Below, in pieces: positions 8,899 to 16,377 of a DNA stretch of 31,802 nt. The translations under genes were made by a program, and so were the position numbers. Numbering within the stretch: the first letter of the stretch is position 1; each line of letters opens with the position of its first letter. The stretch comes from Paraktedonobacter sp035294465. GTDB lineage: Bacteria > Chloroflexota > Ktedonobacteria > Ktedonobacterales > Ktedonobacteraceae. The notes beneath the pieces are model-generated. The model had not been told where the DNA came from, did no database searches, and saw only the letters and a program-made list of their open reading frames with translations. The stretch lies in the NCBI GenBank assembly GCA_035294465.1, contig DATGKW010000085.1, positions 1-31,802 on the forward strand, given 5' to 3'.

Positions 8899-9525
8899 TC
8901 ATGACAAACGATACATGACACGCCATTCAGAAAGCTGTGCCAGGGCTTTATGCAGAAGCGCCTGGTGATCCGGCACGAGAAGCCAGCGACTAACGCCGGA
9001 AGGATGGGGCAGCGGCAAGAAAAACGTTTCTCCGCGTTCTTGATAGGTACCAACGATCTCTTCCAGGCGTGTTTTGCCACAAAAGGTCTCGATGGCCATG
9101 CTGCCGACCAGCAGCACAACTCTGGGCCGGAGGATGCGCAATTCAGCGTCGAGGTAGGGGCGGCAGAGCGCGAGTTCGGCCGGTGAAGGGCGACGATCAC
9201 CGTCTCCCCTGGGATTACGTCCGGGGTCGCAGCGTGTCAGCGAACTAAGATACGTGTGAGCATGCAGGTAGCCGGGAGGAAAGCCGGCCTGCTCCAGCCA
9301 CTTCTGCAGGATACTGCCGCCCGGACCGCTGAACGAGCGACCTTTGGCTACAGAACGATGCCCAGGAGCCTGCCCAATGACCATTACGCGATTGTCGAGG
9401 CGTCCGCTCACCAGCGGAGAGGCCATCGCGATATACCGCCGCTCCTGGCACAGGCGGCAGGCTAGGATGCGCTGCTGCAGGGCTGCAAGCGCGGCAGCGC
9501 GTTCGCTCTCAAATGCCTTTTCCAT
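8899..9525 (-). CDS. Uracil-DNA glycosylase family protein (family 4-like)
   Basis: 208 residues from the ATG at 9523-9525. The frame is open further upstream, to 9702, but that part lies inside the flavin reductase gene in another frame and has no family sequence. The UDG fold is shown by motif A GQAPG (51-55) followed by GRSFSGPGGSILQKWL, by the strand RPRVVLLVGSMA, and by motif B PHPSG (173-177). Cys 23, 26, 99 and 121 have the spacing expected for the 4Fe-4S cluster of families 4 and 5. These enzymes remove uracil from DNA. Classical family-4 enzymes have GEAPG, with Glu instead of Gln52, so activity or specificity may differ. The gene overlaps the end of the flavin reductase gene by 17 nt, so the two are translationally linked. 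Confidence 0.85.
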   Translation of the reverse strand: MEKAFESERAAALAALQQRILACRLCQERRYIAMASPLVSGRLDNRVMVIGQAPGHRSVAKGRSFSGPGGSILQKWLEQAGFPPGYLHAHTYLSSLTRCDPGRNPRGDGDRRPSPAELALCRPYLDAELRILRPRVVLLVGSMAIETFCGKTRLEEIVGTYQERGETFFLPLPHPSGVSRWLLVPDHQALLHKALAQLSEWRVMYRLS

Positions 9526-10162
9526 GCTGGCCTGGGGTAGGAGATAATTCAGGATGCTCGTGTTCGTAATGTCTGGACAGGTGGTGATATCTGCCCTGGT
9601 AGTAGAGCAGCGGCGATGACTGCGGGCGGGCGTTCTCGCTATGCCCATTGCTGCCAGTGTGATTTGCTTCAGCAGTTGATTCCAGTAGCGTCCACCGTTC
9701 ACTGTTTGTTCCTTGAAGCAGGAGTGTGTGTCCCTCGTAGCCCATAGCTTCGACCTGCCCCAGAAGGATCACGTGATCCCCACCGGGATATTCAGCGACG
9801 ACGCGTGCGTCGATAAACCCTATATTTCCGTCAAGGATGGGCGACCCGGTGGCCGCGACATGGTAGCTGGCGTGGCAGAAGTGGACGTAGCGTTCTTCAG
9901 ATTGCGAGGCAAAACCGTTGGAAAGCGTCTCCTGCTCCTGGCTCAGAATGTTCACCGCGAAGACTCCCCCTTCGCGGAGAAACGGCAACACCTGGCTACG
10001 TGCATCCACACAGATCAGCACCAGGAGGGGATGAAGGGAGACGGACGTAAACGAATTAACAGTCAATCCGGCTATGCCCGCCTGGCTCCTGGTTGTGGCA
10101 ATAGTTACCCCTGTAACAAATTGCCCCATGACCTTGCGGAAGAAATCTGTATCGAGAGCCAT
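9509..10162 (-). CDS. Flavin reductase-like domain protein
   Basis: 217 residues from ATG 10160-10162 (MALDTDFFRKVMGQFVTGVT). The open frame continues to 10282, but the promoter at 10229-10257 and the family's usual N-terminus favour this start; AAGGAAA lies about 13 nt upstream, a rather long spacing. Residues 10-155 carry the FMN-binding split-barrel features of HpaC-type reductases: FVTGVTIATT, GLTVNSFTSVSLHPLLVLI, FAVNILS and HVILLGQVEA. Residues 172-195 are a low-complexity Asn/Gly/Ser/Glu insert, and the family's usual end PLLYYQGRYHHLS follows. Family members reduce FMN or FAD with NAD(P)H, often to feed a monooxygenase, but no monooxygenase is adjacent. It is transcribed ahead of the uracil-DNA glycosylase gene. 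Electron partner unknown. Confidence 0.9.
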   Translation of the reverse strand: MALDTDFFRKVMGQFVTGVTIATTRSQAGIAGLTVNSFTSVSLHPLLVLICVDARSQVLPFLREGGVFAVNILSQEQETLSNGFASQSEERYVHFCHASYHVAATGSPILDGNIGFIDARVVAEYPGGDHVILLGQVEAMGYEGHTLLLQGTNSERWTLLESTAEANHTGSNGHSENARPQSSPLLYYQGRYHHLSRHYEHEHPELSPTPGQHGKGI

Positions 10163-10228
10163 GTTAAAACGAATTTCCTTTGAAACATCGATAAAGTGAT
10201 AAGCGATAACTCCTCTGCTTGCTTTACT

Positions 10229-10257
10229 AGTATCGTGCGTCAAACGCGCCTTGTCAA
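10229..10257 (-). promoter_or_regulatory. Sigma-70-type promoter of the flavin reductase operon
   Basis: Minus strand: perfect -35 TTGACA (10252-10257), 17-nt spacer, -10 GATACT (10229-10234, 4 of 6). Predicted start near 10222, about 60 nt before the chosen ATG. It lies inside the longest possible open frame, which argues for the shorter protein. Confidence 0.6.
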
Positions 10258-10395
10258 CTGACCTTTCGGACAGGGAGGGCAATCCCGTTGAGTTTGCGGT
10301 CTTCGGGTTTTTTAAGATCTATCGCAAAGAGGGGAAAAATAGAACAGGTGAGCGGCACCAGTAGACCTGGTTTGTTTGCACCCTTCTCTCAGATT

Positions 10396-10415
10396 ATATA
10401 TTCATGATAATATAT
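10396..10415 (+). promoter_or_regulatory. AT-rich palindrome, possible metal-regulator operator
   Basis: ATATATT (10396-10402), CATGAT, AATATAT (10409-10415) is a perfect 7-bp inverted repeat 18 nt before the permease start. Its TGATAAT core resembles Fur/Zur-type boxes but does not match a consensus. Its position fits a repressor site for the import operon. Confidence 0.4.
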
Positions 10416-10433
10416 TTGAACAAGGTATCCGAG

Positions 10434-11561
10434 ATGCCGCAGCCTATTTTAGCAATCGGGAAGCTCTTGCAGAATACAAAAGCCTATTTTTATCAAGGTC
10501 TCTTGAAAGGTGTCAGAGCGCTGCCTGCCTGGGGAGCGTTGTGCTTGCTGTTCCTGGCGCTTCTGGCCTCGATCGTGCTTGGTGTAAGCTTTGGTACGAC
10601 TCAAATTCCCCTGAGCACGATTATACGGATCTTATTGAATGGCACCGGGCTGTTTCATTTTGCGCGTCGCTGGGATTCTTCCATCGAACTGATCATCTGG
10701 CAGCTTCGTATGCCAGAGGTAGTTGGTACGGCTCTGGTAGGCGCGGCCCTGGCTGTGGCGGGCGCGCTTTTCCAGGCGATTTTGCGCAACCCGCTAGCCG
10801 ACCCTTTTTTAATTGGCACCTCATCAGGCGCGGCCCTGGGAGCGGCTATAGCTTTCATCCTGCCCTTTAACACGATTTATGGTGTCTTTTTTCCGCTGAC
10901 TTCGCTCTTCTCTTTTGTGGGGGCTATCGTGACGATCCTTTTCATCTACCTGCTTGCGCGCACTGGCGGTGAGACCCCGGTAGTTACTCTAATTCTGGCT
11001 GGAGTGGTCGTCAATGCTGTCCTGGTCGCTGCTCAAACGGTGCTGCTTACTCTGGCTTCAGGTAGCCAGTTTGGGGGAATTGTTGCCCTGTTTACCTGGC
11101 TCTCCGGCGGCGTTTCGATTGTGGATTGGCTGCCCGTAGTGGTTGTAGGCGCGATCATCGTTCCAGGTATCGCTCTGTCGCTCTGCCTGGCTGGTGTGCT
11201 GGACGCTTTCGGCCTGGGTGAGGAGAGCGCGGCTTATCTGGGCCTGCACGTCGAGCGCTATAAACTCCTGACTATCGCTCTTGCCTCCTTAATCACCGCG
11301 GCAGCAGTCTCGATTAGCGGCTTAATCGGCTTTGTGGGCCTGATGATTCCCCATGTAATGCGTCTCTTGCTGGGGCCGCGCCATCGTTTGCTCTTGCCGG
11401 CCTCAGCTTTTGGCGGAGCGATCTTCCTGGTACTGGCCGATCTCCTGGCCCGCGTAGTTCTGGCTCCTAATGTGCTTCCGGTAGGCGTTTTTACCGCCCT
11501 GGTTGGCGCACCTTTCTTTCTGTTTTTGCTGAAAAATACCAAGCGAGCCTATAAATGGTAA
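10434..11561 (+). CDS. btuC: FecCD/BtuC family ABC importer permease
   Basis: 375 residues from ATG 10434, eight bases after AAGG. An ATG at 10404 is in frame but lacks a ribosome site and lies inside a palindrome. The protein is almost wholly hydrophobic, with about ten membrane helices. Family marks are L-R-M-P-E-V-V-G-T-A-L-V-G-A-A-L, AGALFQAILRNPLADPFLIG, the SGLIGFVGLMIPHVMRLLLG segment that includes the coupling helix, and the ending P-V-G-V-F-T-A-L-V-G-A-P-F-F. Such permeases import cobalamin or iron-siderophores with a binding protein and an ATPase. The stop overlaps the start of the ATPase gene by 7 nt. No binding-protein gene lies in the window. The symbol rests on the BtuD-like partner; a siderophore substrate is also possible. 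Confidence 0.93.
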   Translation: MPQPILAIGKLLQNTKAYFYQGLLKGVRALPAWGALCLLFLALLASIVLGVSFGTTQIPLSTIIRILLNGTGLFHFARRWDSSIELIIWQLRMPEVVGTALVGAALAVAGALFQAILRNPLADPFLIGTSSGAALGAAIAFILPFNTIYGVFFPLTSLFSFVGAIVTILFIYLLARTGGETPVVTLILAGVVVNAVLVAAQTVLLTLASGSQFGGIVALFTWLSGGVSIVDWLPVVVVGAIIVPGIALSLCLAGVLDAFGLGEESAAYLGLHVERYKLLTIALASLITAAAVSISGLIGFVGLMIPHVMRLLLGPRHRLLLPASAFGGAIFLVLADLLARVVLAPNVLPVGVFTALVGAPFFLFLLKNTKRAYKW

Positions 11562-12943
11562 AGGTTTCCCAATCTATACCACAGGAGCGCACGCGAGCTG
11601 CTCCTCTGGTAGAAATAGATGACCTCGCCTTTGGATACACAAACCAGCCGCTTTTATATGGGGTGCAGGTGAGCGTGTGGAGTGGTGAAATGGTGGGCCT
11701 GCTTGGCCCAAATGGATCGGGCAAAACCACTCTGTTGCGCCTGCTCAGCGGCATTTTACATCCTCAACAGGGGCGTATCCTGCTGGACGGGCGCGATCTG
11801 GCGGCCTGGGGCAGGCGCGGAACTGCGCGGCGTGTCGCTGTGGTGCCACAGGAGTTGCAGGTACCCTTTGCTTTCACTGTGGAGCAGATGGTCTCTCTTG
11901 GCCGTACTCCGTTTATCAACCTGTTAGGAACCAGAACCAGCCGGGATCGCGAGATCGTGAGAGAGGCTATGCATGTTGCCGAGGTTGATCCGCTGGCCGA
12001 GCGTGTCTTTAACGAATTAAGTGGAGGCGAGCGTCAGCGCGTTATGATCGCCATGGCTCTTGCGCAGCAACCACGCTTGCTTTTACTCGATGAACCCACC
12101 TCTCATCTTGACATAAAATATCAGATTGAGGTGCTGGAACTGGTGCGGCGTCTCAATCGCGAAACTGGCGTGACGGTTATCGCTGCCATGCACGATCTCA
12201 ATCTGGCCGCGCGTTATTTTCCGCGTCTCTTGCTTTTCCAAAGAGGAATCGTGGCCGATGGTGGTCCGGCGGAAGTCCTGGAGCCGCGCTTGCTCCAGCG
12301 AGTGTATGGCGTAGCTGTCCAGGTTGGTGTGATGCCGGGCGCGGAACATTTAAGCGTGTTGCCGCCGGGTGATCCGGTTTCTTCTGAAGAGAGGAGAGAA
12401 GAACCGATCAAAATCCATGTTATGGCTGGAGGAGGCTCTGGAGGGCTGGTCATGCGCGCGCTGGCCGATGCCGGTCTATCTTTTAGCGCGGGGGTGCTCA
12501 ATATTGGTGACAGCGATTATACCCTGGCCTTGCGCCTGGCTGCCGAAGTCATTGCCGAGCAACCTTTTGCCCCTATTTCCGAGGCCGCGTGCCTGCGCCT
12601 GCGGGGATGCCTGCGAACGGTTTCCCTGCTTATCCTCTGTCCCATGCCTGTTGGACCAGGCAACCTGGTCCTTTTGCAAGAGGCGCTGGCTGTTTGCCGG
12701 CGAGGTATACCGGTGCTTCTGCTGCTTTCTCCCGGCGGACCCGGCATGGCAGCAACGCAAGATCTCTCGCCGGAGGTTCTGGCCCGCCTTTTGAACACGC
12801 CAGAGCGTGATTACGCGCATGGCAAAGGAGCCAGATTACTTTGTCAACTTGTGGAGGCGGGAGCAACTCTTATCGCCACCGCAGGTGAGGCAGTGGTGTA
12901 TGCCAGGCATATGATTCGGGAGGATCATAGCCTTTTCTTGTGA
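11555..12943 (+). CDS. btuD: BtuD-like ABC ATPase with extra C-terminal domain
   Basis: 462 residues; ATG 11555 overlaps the permease stop. Residues 18-260 are a complete ABC ATPase: Walker A GPNGSGKTT (51-59), Q-loop Q99, signature LSGGERQ (155-161), Walker B LLLLDEPTS (175-183) and the H-loop histidine (213). Family ATPases of this kind are about 260 residues long. Here residues 285-462 add a second alpha/beta domain, starting IKIHVMAGGGSGGLVMRALA and containing GVLNIGDSDYTLALRLA. I recall similar C-terminal extensions in haloarchaeal BtuD proteins, which is the main reason to favour cobalamin as substrate. The extra domain might bind nucleotide or a cobalamin-related ligand (glycine-rich turn at 291-297); this is inference. 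It forms an importer with the upstream permease. Confidence 0.9.
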   Translation: MVKVSQSIPQERTRAAPLVEIDDLAFGYTNQPLLYGVQVSVWSGEMVGLLGPNGSGKTTLLRLLSGILHPQQGRILLDGRDLAAWGRRGTARRVAVVPQELQVPFAFTVEQMVSLGRTPFINLLGTRTSRDREIVREAMHVAEVDPLAERVFNELSGGERQRVMIAMALAQQPRLLLLDEPTSHLDIKYQIEVLELVRRLNRETGVTVIAAMHDLNLAARYFPRLLLFQRGIVADGGPAEVLEPRLLQRVYGVAVQVGVMPGAEHLSVLPPGDPVSSEERREEPIKIHVMAGGGSGGLVMRALADAGLSFSAGVLNIGDSDYTLALRLAAEVIAEQPFAPISEAACLRLRGCLRTVSLLILCPMPVGPGNLVLLQEALAVCRRGIPVLLLLSPGGPGMAATQDLSPEVLARLLNTPERDYAHGKGARLLCQLVEAGATLIATAGEAVVYARHMIREDHSLFL

Positions 12944-12985
12944 AGGAAGGCCGATAGATTGTCTGGATCTGTATGACCGTTTCCA

Positions 12986-12994
12986 TGTTATAAT
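12986..12994 (+). promoter_or_regulatory. Extended -10 promoter before the MoaD-like gene
   Basis: TG-T-TATAAT has a perfect -10 with the TG extension and no clear -35. The same nine bases TGTTATAAT recur at two other gene fronts in the window. The predicted leader is about 115 nt. Confidence 0.5.
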
Positions 12995-13115
12995 AAAGCG
13001 AAAATAGCAGTGGAATCCACGTCCAACAGAAAGCGCCTCGAACGTGCTCCTGGAGCCTTTTTTCGTGCCAATAGGGTGCATATTCAGGTAAGTCAGATAG
13101 AGACGATTCGCGAGC

Positions 13116-13403
13116 ATGGATGAACCAGGACAAGATGCAGTAGTATTGCGCCTGCCTTCAACTTTGGGCACGTATAGTGGCGGAAAAAGCCAGATCCTTT
13201 TGCATGCAACCACGCTGGAGGAGTTGCTTGCGGAACTGGCACGCTTGCATCCTGCTGTCTGGCAGTATCTATGTACGACCGATGGCCAGGTACGTGATCA
13301 CGTTAAGATCTTCGTGAATAACGCGCTGGTTACGAGCGACGATGATCTAGATATCGCGCTTAACCCTGGCCAGGAAGTGATTGTGCTGCCAGCAACCACG
13401 TGA
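13116..13403 (+). CDS. MoaD/ThiS-fold protein lacking the terminal Gly-Gly
   Basis: 95 residues, ubiquitin-like beta-grasp. Family marks are the early strand VVLRLPSTLG, a helix ATTLEELLAELARLHPAV, the segment DHVKIFVNNALV and the ending NPGQEVIVLPATT. MoaD and ThiS family members carry sulfur as a C-terminal Gly-Gly thiocarboxylate for molybdopterin, thiamin or other thio-products. Here the chain stops after LPATT, just where the family continues with Gly-Gly, and no frame near the stop restores it. It therefore cannot act by the usual chemistry unless it is processed or has another role. The ribosome site is weak (only a GA-rich stretch), so the start is less certain. The MFS gene follows after 19 nt and is probably co-transcribed. 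Confidence 0.75.
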   Translation: MDEPGQDAVVLRLPSTLGTYSGGKSQILLHATTLEELLAELARLHPAVWQYLCTTDGQVRDHVKIFVNNALVTSDDDLDIALNPGQEVIVLPATT

Positions 13404-13422
13404 TAGATAGGAAAGATTCCTG

Positions 13423-14724
13423 GTGCAAACTGAACCACAAGAACCTCTGGAAGCTGCTCAATCTACCTCCCCTGTCCTTTCAGGCAACGAAATCGCCAGA
13501 GCAAAACGTCCACTTGGACCCTGGCGTGTCCTGCGCGATCGCGATTATGCTTTACTCTTCTGGGGAGAATTGATCTCTGCTACAGGAACGCAGATGCAAG
13601 TTGTGGCTGTGGCCTGGCAGGTCTTTTTGCTCACTCATTCTGCCATTGCTCTTGGCCTGATCGGTCTAATGCAGGCCATTCCGCGCCTGATTTTTTCGCT
13701 GGCGGGAGGCGTGCTAGCCGATGTTCTGGATCGGCGTAAGATACTCATGATTGTTAATCTGGCCATGATGAGTTTCTCTACTATTCTGGGACTTTGTACC
13801 GATCTACACATGATCAATATTCCTCTTATTTACGTCGTGGTTCTTTTAAGCGCTGCCGTCTCTTCTTTTGAATACCCAACCCGTCAGGCTATTGTGCCCA
13901 CCCTGGTTCCCCGCGACCAGATGGCCGACGCGCTTTCATTGAATTCGGTTATGATGCAGCTCACCTCAATTGTTGGGCCGACAGCGGGAGGCTTTGCTCT
14001 TGCCTGGCTGGGTGTAGCCAACACCTACTGGTTTGATGTAGTTTCTTACCTAGTAGTGGTTGGCTCGCTCTTTTTTATGGTAGTCCCGCGCGTGCCAGTA
14101 GAGAAGCGTGCTCGCGCAGGCTTTGGCGCTCTATTTGATGGTATCCGCTTTCTACGCGTCCACCCGATCATTCTAGCGGTACTCACGCTGGACTTTTGCG
14201 CGACTTTCTTTGGCTCACCGCGCGCCCTGCTACCGGTCTATGCCCAGGACATTATGCATGTCGGTCCGCAGGGGCTTGGAATATTGCTGGCTGCAACCTC
14301 CATTGGGGCGGTGGCGCTGGCCCCCTTTACCGGTGTGTTCACGCATATCAAACGCCAGGGGCTCGGCGTGGCGCTGGCGGTCATTATCTGGGGGCTGTGC
14401 ATTACGGCCTTTGGCCTGTTTCCCGATCCGTTCTGGCTCGGCGTGCTTTTGCTGGCAGGAGCAGGCGCAGCAGATATGGTCAGCATGATTCTGCGTGGCA
14501 TTATCATCCAGTTCACCACGCCTGACGAATTTCGCGGGCGCATCAGCGCCGTGAACGGCATGTTTGTTATTGGTGGGCCTATGCTTGGCCAGTTTGAATC
14601 AGGTCTGATTGGAGGCCTCTTCACACCTATGTTCTCCGTCGTCAGCGGCGGCCTCGCCTGTATTCTTGCTACGCTTGTGATTCTCGCGCTCGTGCCAGGC
14701 CTGGCCAGAGTCAAAGTGGAGTGA
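13423..14724 (+). CDS. MFS transporter, EntS-like (MFS_3) type
   Basis: 433 residues, GTG start at 13423 about 11 nt after AGGA. Residues 1-40 are a polar cytoplasmic tail; about 12 membrane helices follow from residue 43. The MFS motif A appears as GGVLADVLDRRK (95-106). FEYPTRQAIVPTLVP (149-163) and TPDEFRGRISAVNGM (366-380) are the paired signatures of the EntS-like exporter group. Members usually expel siderophores, antibiotics or other small molecules by proton antiport. The substrate cannot be told from sequence. It lies 19 nt behind the MoaD-like gene, an uncommon neighbour, and 74 bp downstream of the putative btuCD operon's own gap, so a link to metal or cofactor handling is possible but unproven. 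Confidence 0.92.
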   Translation: MQTEPQEPLEAAQSTSPVLSGNEIARAKRPLGPWRVLRDRDYALLFWGELISATGTQMQVVAVAWQVFLLTHSAIALGLIGLMQAIPRLIFSLAGGVLADVLDRRKILMIVNLAMMSFSTILGLCTDLHMINIPLIYVVVLLSAAVSSFEYPTRQAIVPTLVPRDQMADALSLNSVMMQLTSIVGPTAGGFALAWLGVANTYWFDVVSYLVVVGSLFFMVVPRVPVEKRARAGFGALFDGIRFLRVHPIILAVLTLDFCATFFGSPRALLPVYAQDIMHVGPQGLGILLAATSIGAVALAPFTGVFTHIKRQGLGVALAVIIWGLCITAFGLFPDPFWLGVLLLAGAGAADMVSMILRGIIIQFTTPDEFRGRISAVNGMFVIGGPMLGQFESGLIGGLFTPMFSVVSGGLACILATLVILALVPGLARVKVE

Positions 14725-14762
14725 AGAAAATACGACTTTTCTACTACTCTAGATAGAACTGC

Positions 14763-14791
14763 TTGCATTTTTAAAATGTTTCCAGCATAAT
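14763..14791 (+). promoter_or_regulatory. Sigma-70-type promoter of comM
   Basis: TTGCAT (14763-14768), 17-nt spacer, CATAAT (14786-14791). The predicted start near 14798 leaves about 44 nt before the chosen ATG. Confidence 0.65.
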
Positions 14792-14841
14792 AGCTGCGCA
14801 AGCACGTTTAGTTGTCACGTAGTGGTTGGAAGGAAAGGAAC

Positions 14842-16374
14842 ATGCTGTCAAGGGTGCAAAGCTGCGCGGTTATTGGGCTGGAGGGGGCGTTGATCGAAGT
14901 AGAACTGGATATCTCCAACGGACTGCAACTCTTTCAAATCGTCGGTCTTCCCGACGCTGCTGTCAACGAGTCCCGCGAACGAGTGCGTTCAGCTATTAAA
15001 AATAGCGGCTGCCTCTTTCCCTTTAAACGGGTCATTGTCAACCTCGCTCCCGCCGACCTGCGTAAAGAGGGCCCGGCCTACGATCTTCCTATAGCCATAG
15101 GGATACTGATTGCTTCCCAGCATATTATGCTGAGCGAGGAAGACTCGCGCAAGATGCTCTTCCTGGGCGAGCTTTCGCTGGATGGGACGCTGCGCCATAC
15201 AAACGGTATTCTCCCGATGGTCGCCCTGGCTAGCGAAAAGCAGGTGAGCGAGGTCTTTGTGCCCGCATCCGATGCTATGGAGGCTGCTCTTGTCAAGGGA
15301 GTGACTATCTATCCGGTGGAAACGCTGGCGCAATTGATTGCTCATCTCAACGGGGAGCAGCGTATCGAGCCATATGTGCCGGATGAGCGCCTGCTGGAAG
15401 AGACTGAACAGACGCTCTACGGCCAGGATATGGCGGCAGTGCGTGGCCAGGAACATGTCAAACGCGCGCTGGAGGTCGCTGCTAGCGGCGGGCACAATCT
15501 GTTGATGAGCGGGCCGCCAGGATCGGGTAAAACGCTGCTTGCCCGCTCGACTCCCTCGATTCTGCCGCGTATGGCTATCGATGAAGCTCTGGAGGTCACC
15601 AAGATCTATAGCGTCAGCGGAATGCTGCCGGCTGATAAACCTCTGATCTTACAGCGGCCCTTTCGCGCCCCCCACCACACAATCAGCCATGCCGGGCTGG
15701 TTGGGGGCGGGCGCATGCCGCGCCCTGGCGAGATCAGTCTTTCTCATCGCGGTGTGCTCTTTCTCGATGAGCTTCCCGAATTCGGGCAGAATGTACTGGA
15801 GGTAATGCGCCAGCCGTTGGAAGATAAGCTGGTCACCATCTCGCGCGCCCAGGGTACGATCACCTACCCGGCCAACTTTATGCTTATCGCGGCTATGAAT
15901 CCCTGCCCCTGTGGCTACTATGGTGATCCCGTGCGCGAGTGTACCTGCACGTCTACCGCGATCATGCGTTACCAGAAACGCATCAGCGGTCCTTTGCTGG
16001 ATCGCATCGATATCCATGTTGAAGTGCCGCGCATCGATTATGAGAAGCTGGCCGACAAGCGCAGGGCCGAAGATTCCGCGACCATTCGCGCCCGGGTACA
16101 GGCCGCGCGCGAGCGCCAGTTGCAACGCCTGGTGGGCACGCGGCTTACCTGCAATGCTGAAATGGGACCGGCAGAGGTCCGCGAGTTTTGCAATGTTGAT
16201 TCCTCGGGTGAGAAGCTGCTCAAAGCCGCGACTCAGCAGCTCCATCTATCCGCCCGTGCCTATCATCGCGTGCTTAAACTGGCCCGCACTATTGCTGATC
16301 TTGCGGGCAGCGAGCTAATCCAGGCAAACCATCTGGCCGAGGCCATTCAGTATAGGCCCAGAGTAGGAATGTAG
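14842..16374 (+). CDS. comM: ComM/YifB family Mg-chelatase-like AAA ATPase
   Basis: 510 residues. ATG 14842 follows AAGGAAAGGA and matches the family start MLSRVQSCAVIGLEG; a TTG 30 nt upstream is in frame but has no ribosome site. Residues 1-170 are the N-terminal Lon-protease-like domain (VEISNGLQLFQIVGLPDAAV type). Walker A is GPPGSGKT (224-231), Walker B GVLFLDELPEF (304-314), and the Cys-rich NPCPCGYYGDPVRECTC (353-369) is typical. The C-terminal part LSARAYHRVLKLARTIADLA is the Mg-chelatase C domain. In Vibrio and Haemophilus ComM is a hexameric helicase that drives branch migration during transformation. Nearly all bacteria carry it, so competence is not implied. It runs into the methyltransferase gene on the other strand with only 3 bp between stops. 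Confidence 0.96.
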   Translation: MLSRVQSCAVIGLEGALIEVELDISNGLQLFQIVGLPDAAVNESRERVRSAIKNSGCLFPFKRVIVNLAPADLRKEGPAYDLPIAIGILIASQHIMLSEEDSRKMLFLGELSLDGTLRHTNGILPMVALASEKQVSEVFVPASDAMEAALVKGVTIYPVETLAQLIAHLNGEQRIEPYVPDERLLEETEQTLYGQDMAAVRGQEHVKRALEVAASGGHNLLMSGPPGSGKTLLARSTPSILPRMAIDEALEVTKIYSVSGMLPADKPLILQRPFRAPHHTISHAGLVGGGRMPRPGEISLSHRGVLFLDELPEFGQNVLEVMRQPLEDKLVTISRAQGTITYPANFMLIAAMNPCPCGYYGDPVRECTCTSTAIMRYQKRISGPLLDRIDIHVEVPRIDYEKLADKRRAEDSATIRARVQAARERQLQRLVGTRLTCNAEMGPAEVREFCNVDSSGEKLLKAATQQLHLSARAYHRVLKLARTIADLAGSELIQANHLAEAIQYRPRVGM

Positions 16375-16377
16375 TGT

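Noticed and set aside
9526..9702. Longer uracil-DNA glycosylase starting at 9702
   Set aside because: The extra 59 residues lie in the flavin reductase coding sequence and have no family match; M60 gives the normal N-terminus.
10283..10403. Cobalamin riboswitch upstream of btuC
   Set aside because: The region is short and shows no B12-box or the expected set of stems.
13050..13075. GCTCCTGGAGC followed by six T, a terminator-like site before the MoaD gene
   Set aside because: The palindrome leaves almost no loop, so a stable terminator stem cannot form; it also lies between promoter and gene.
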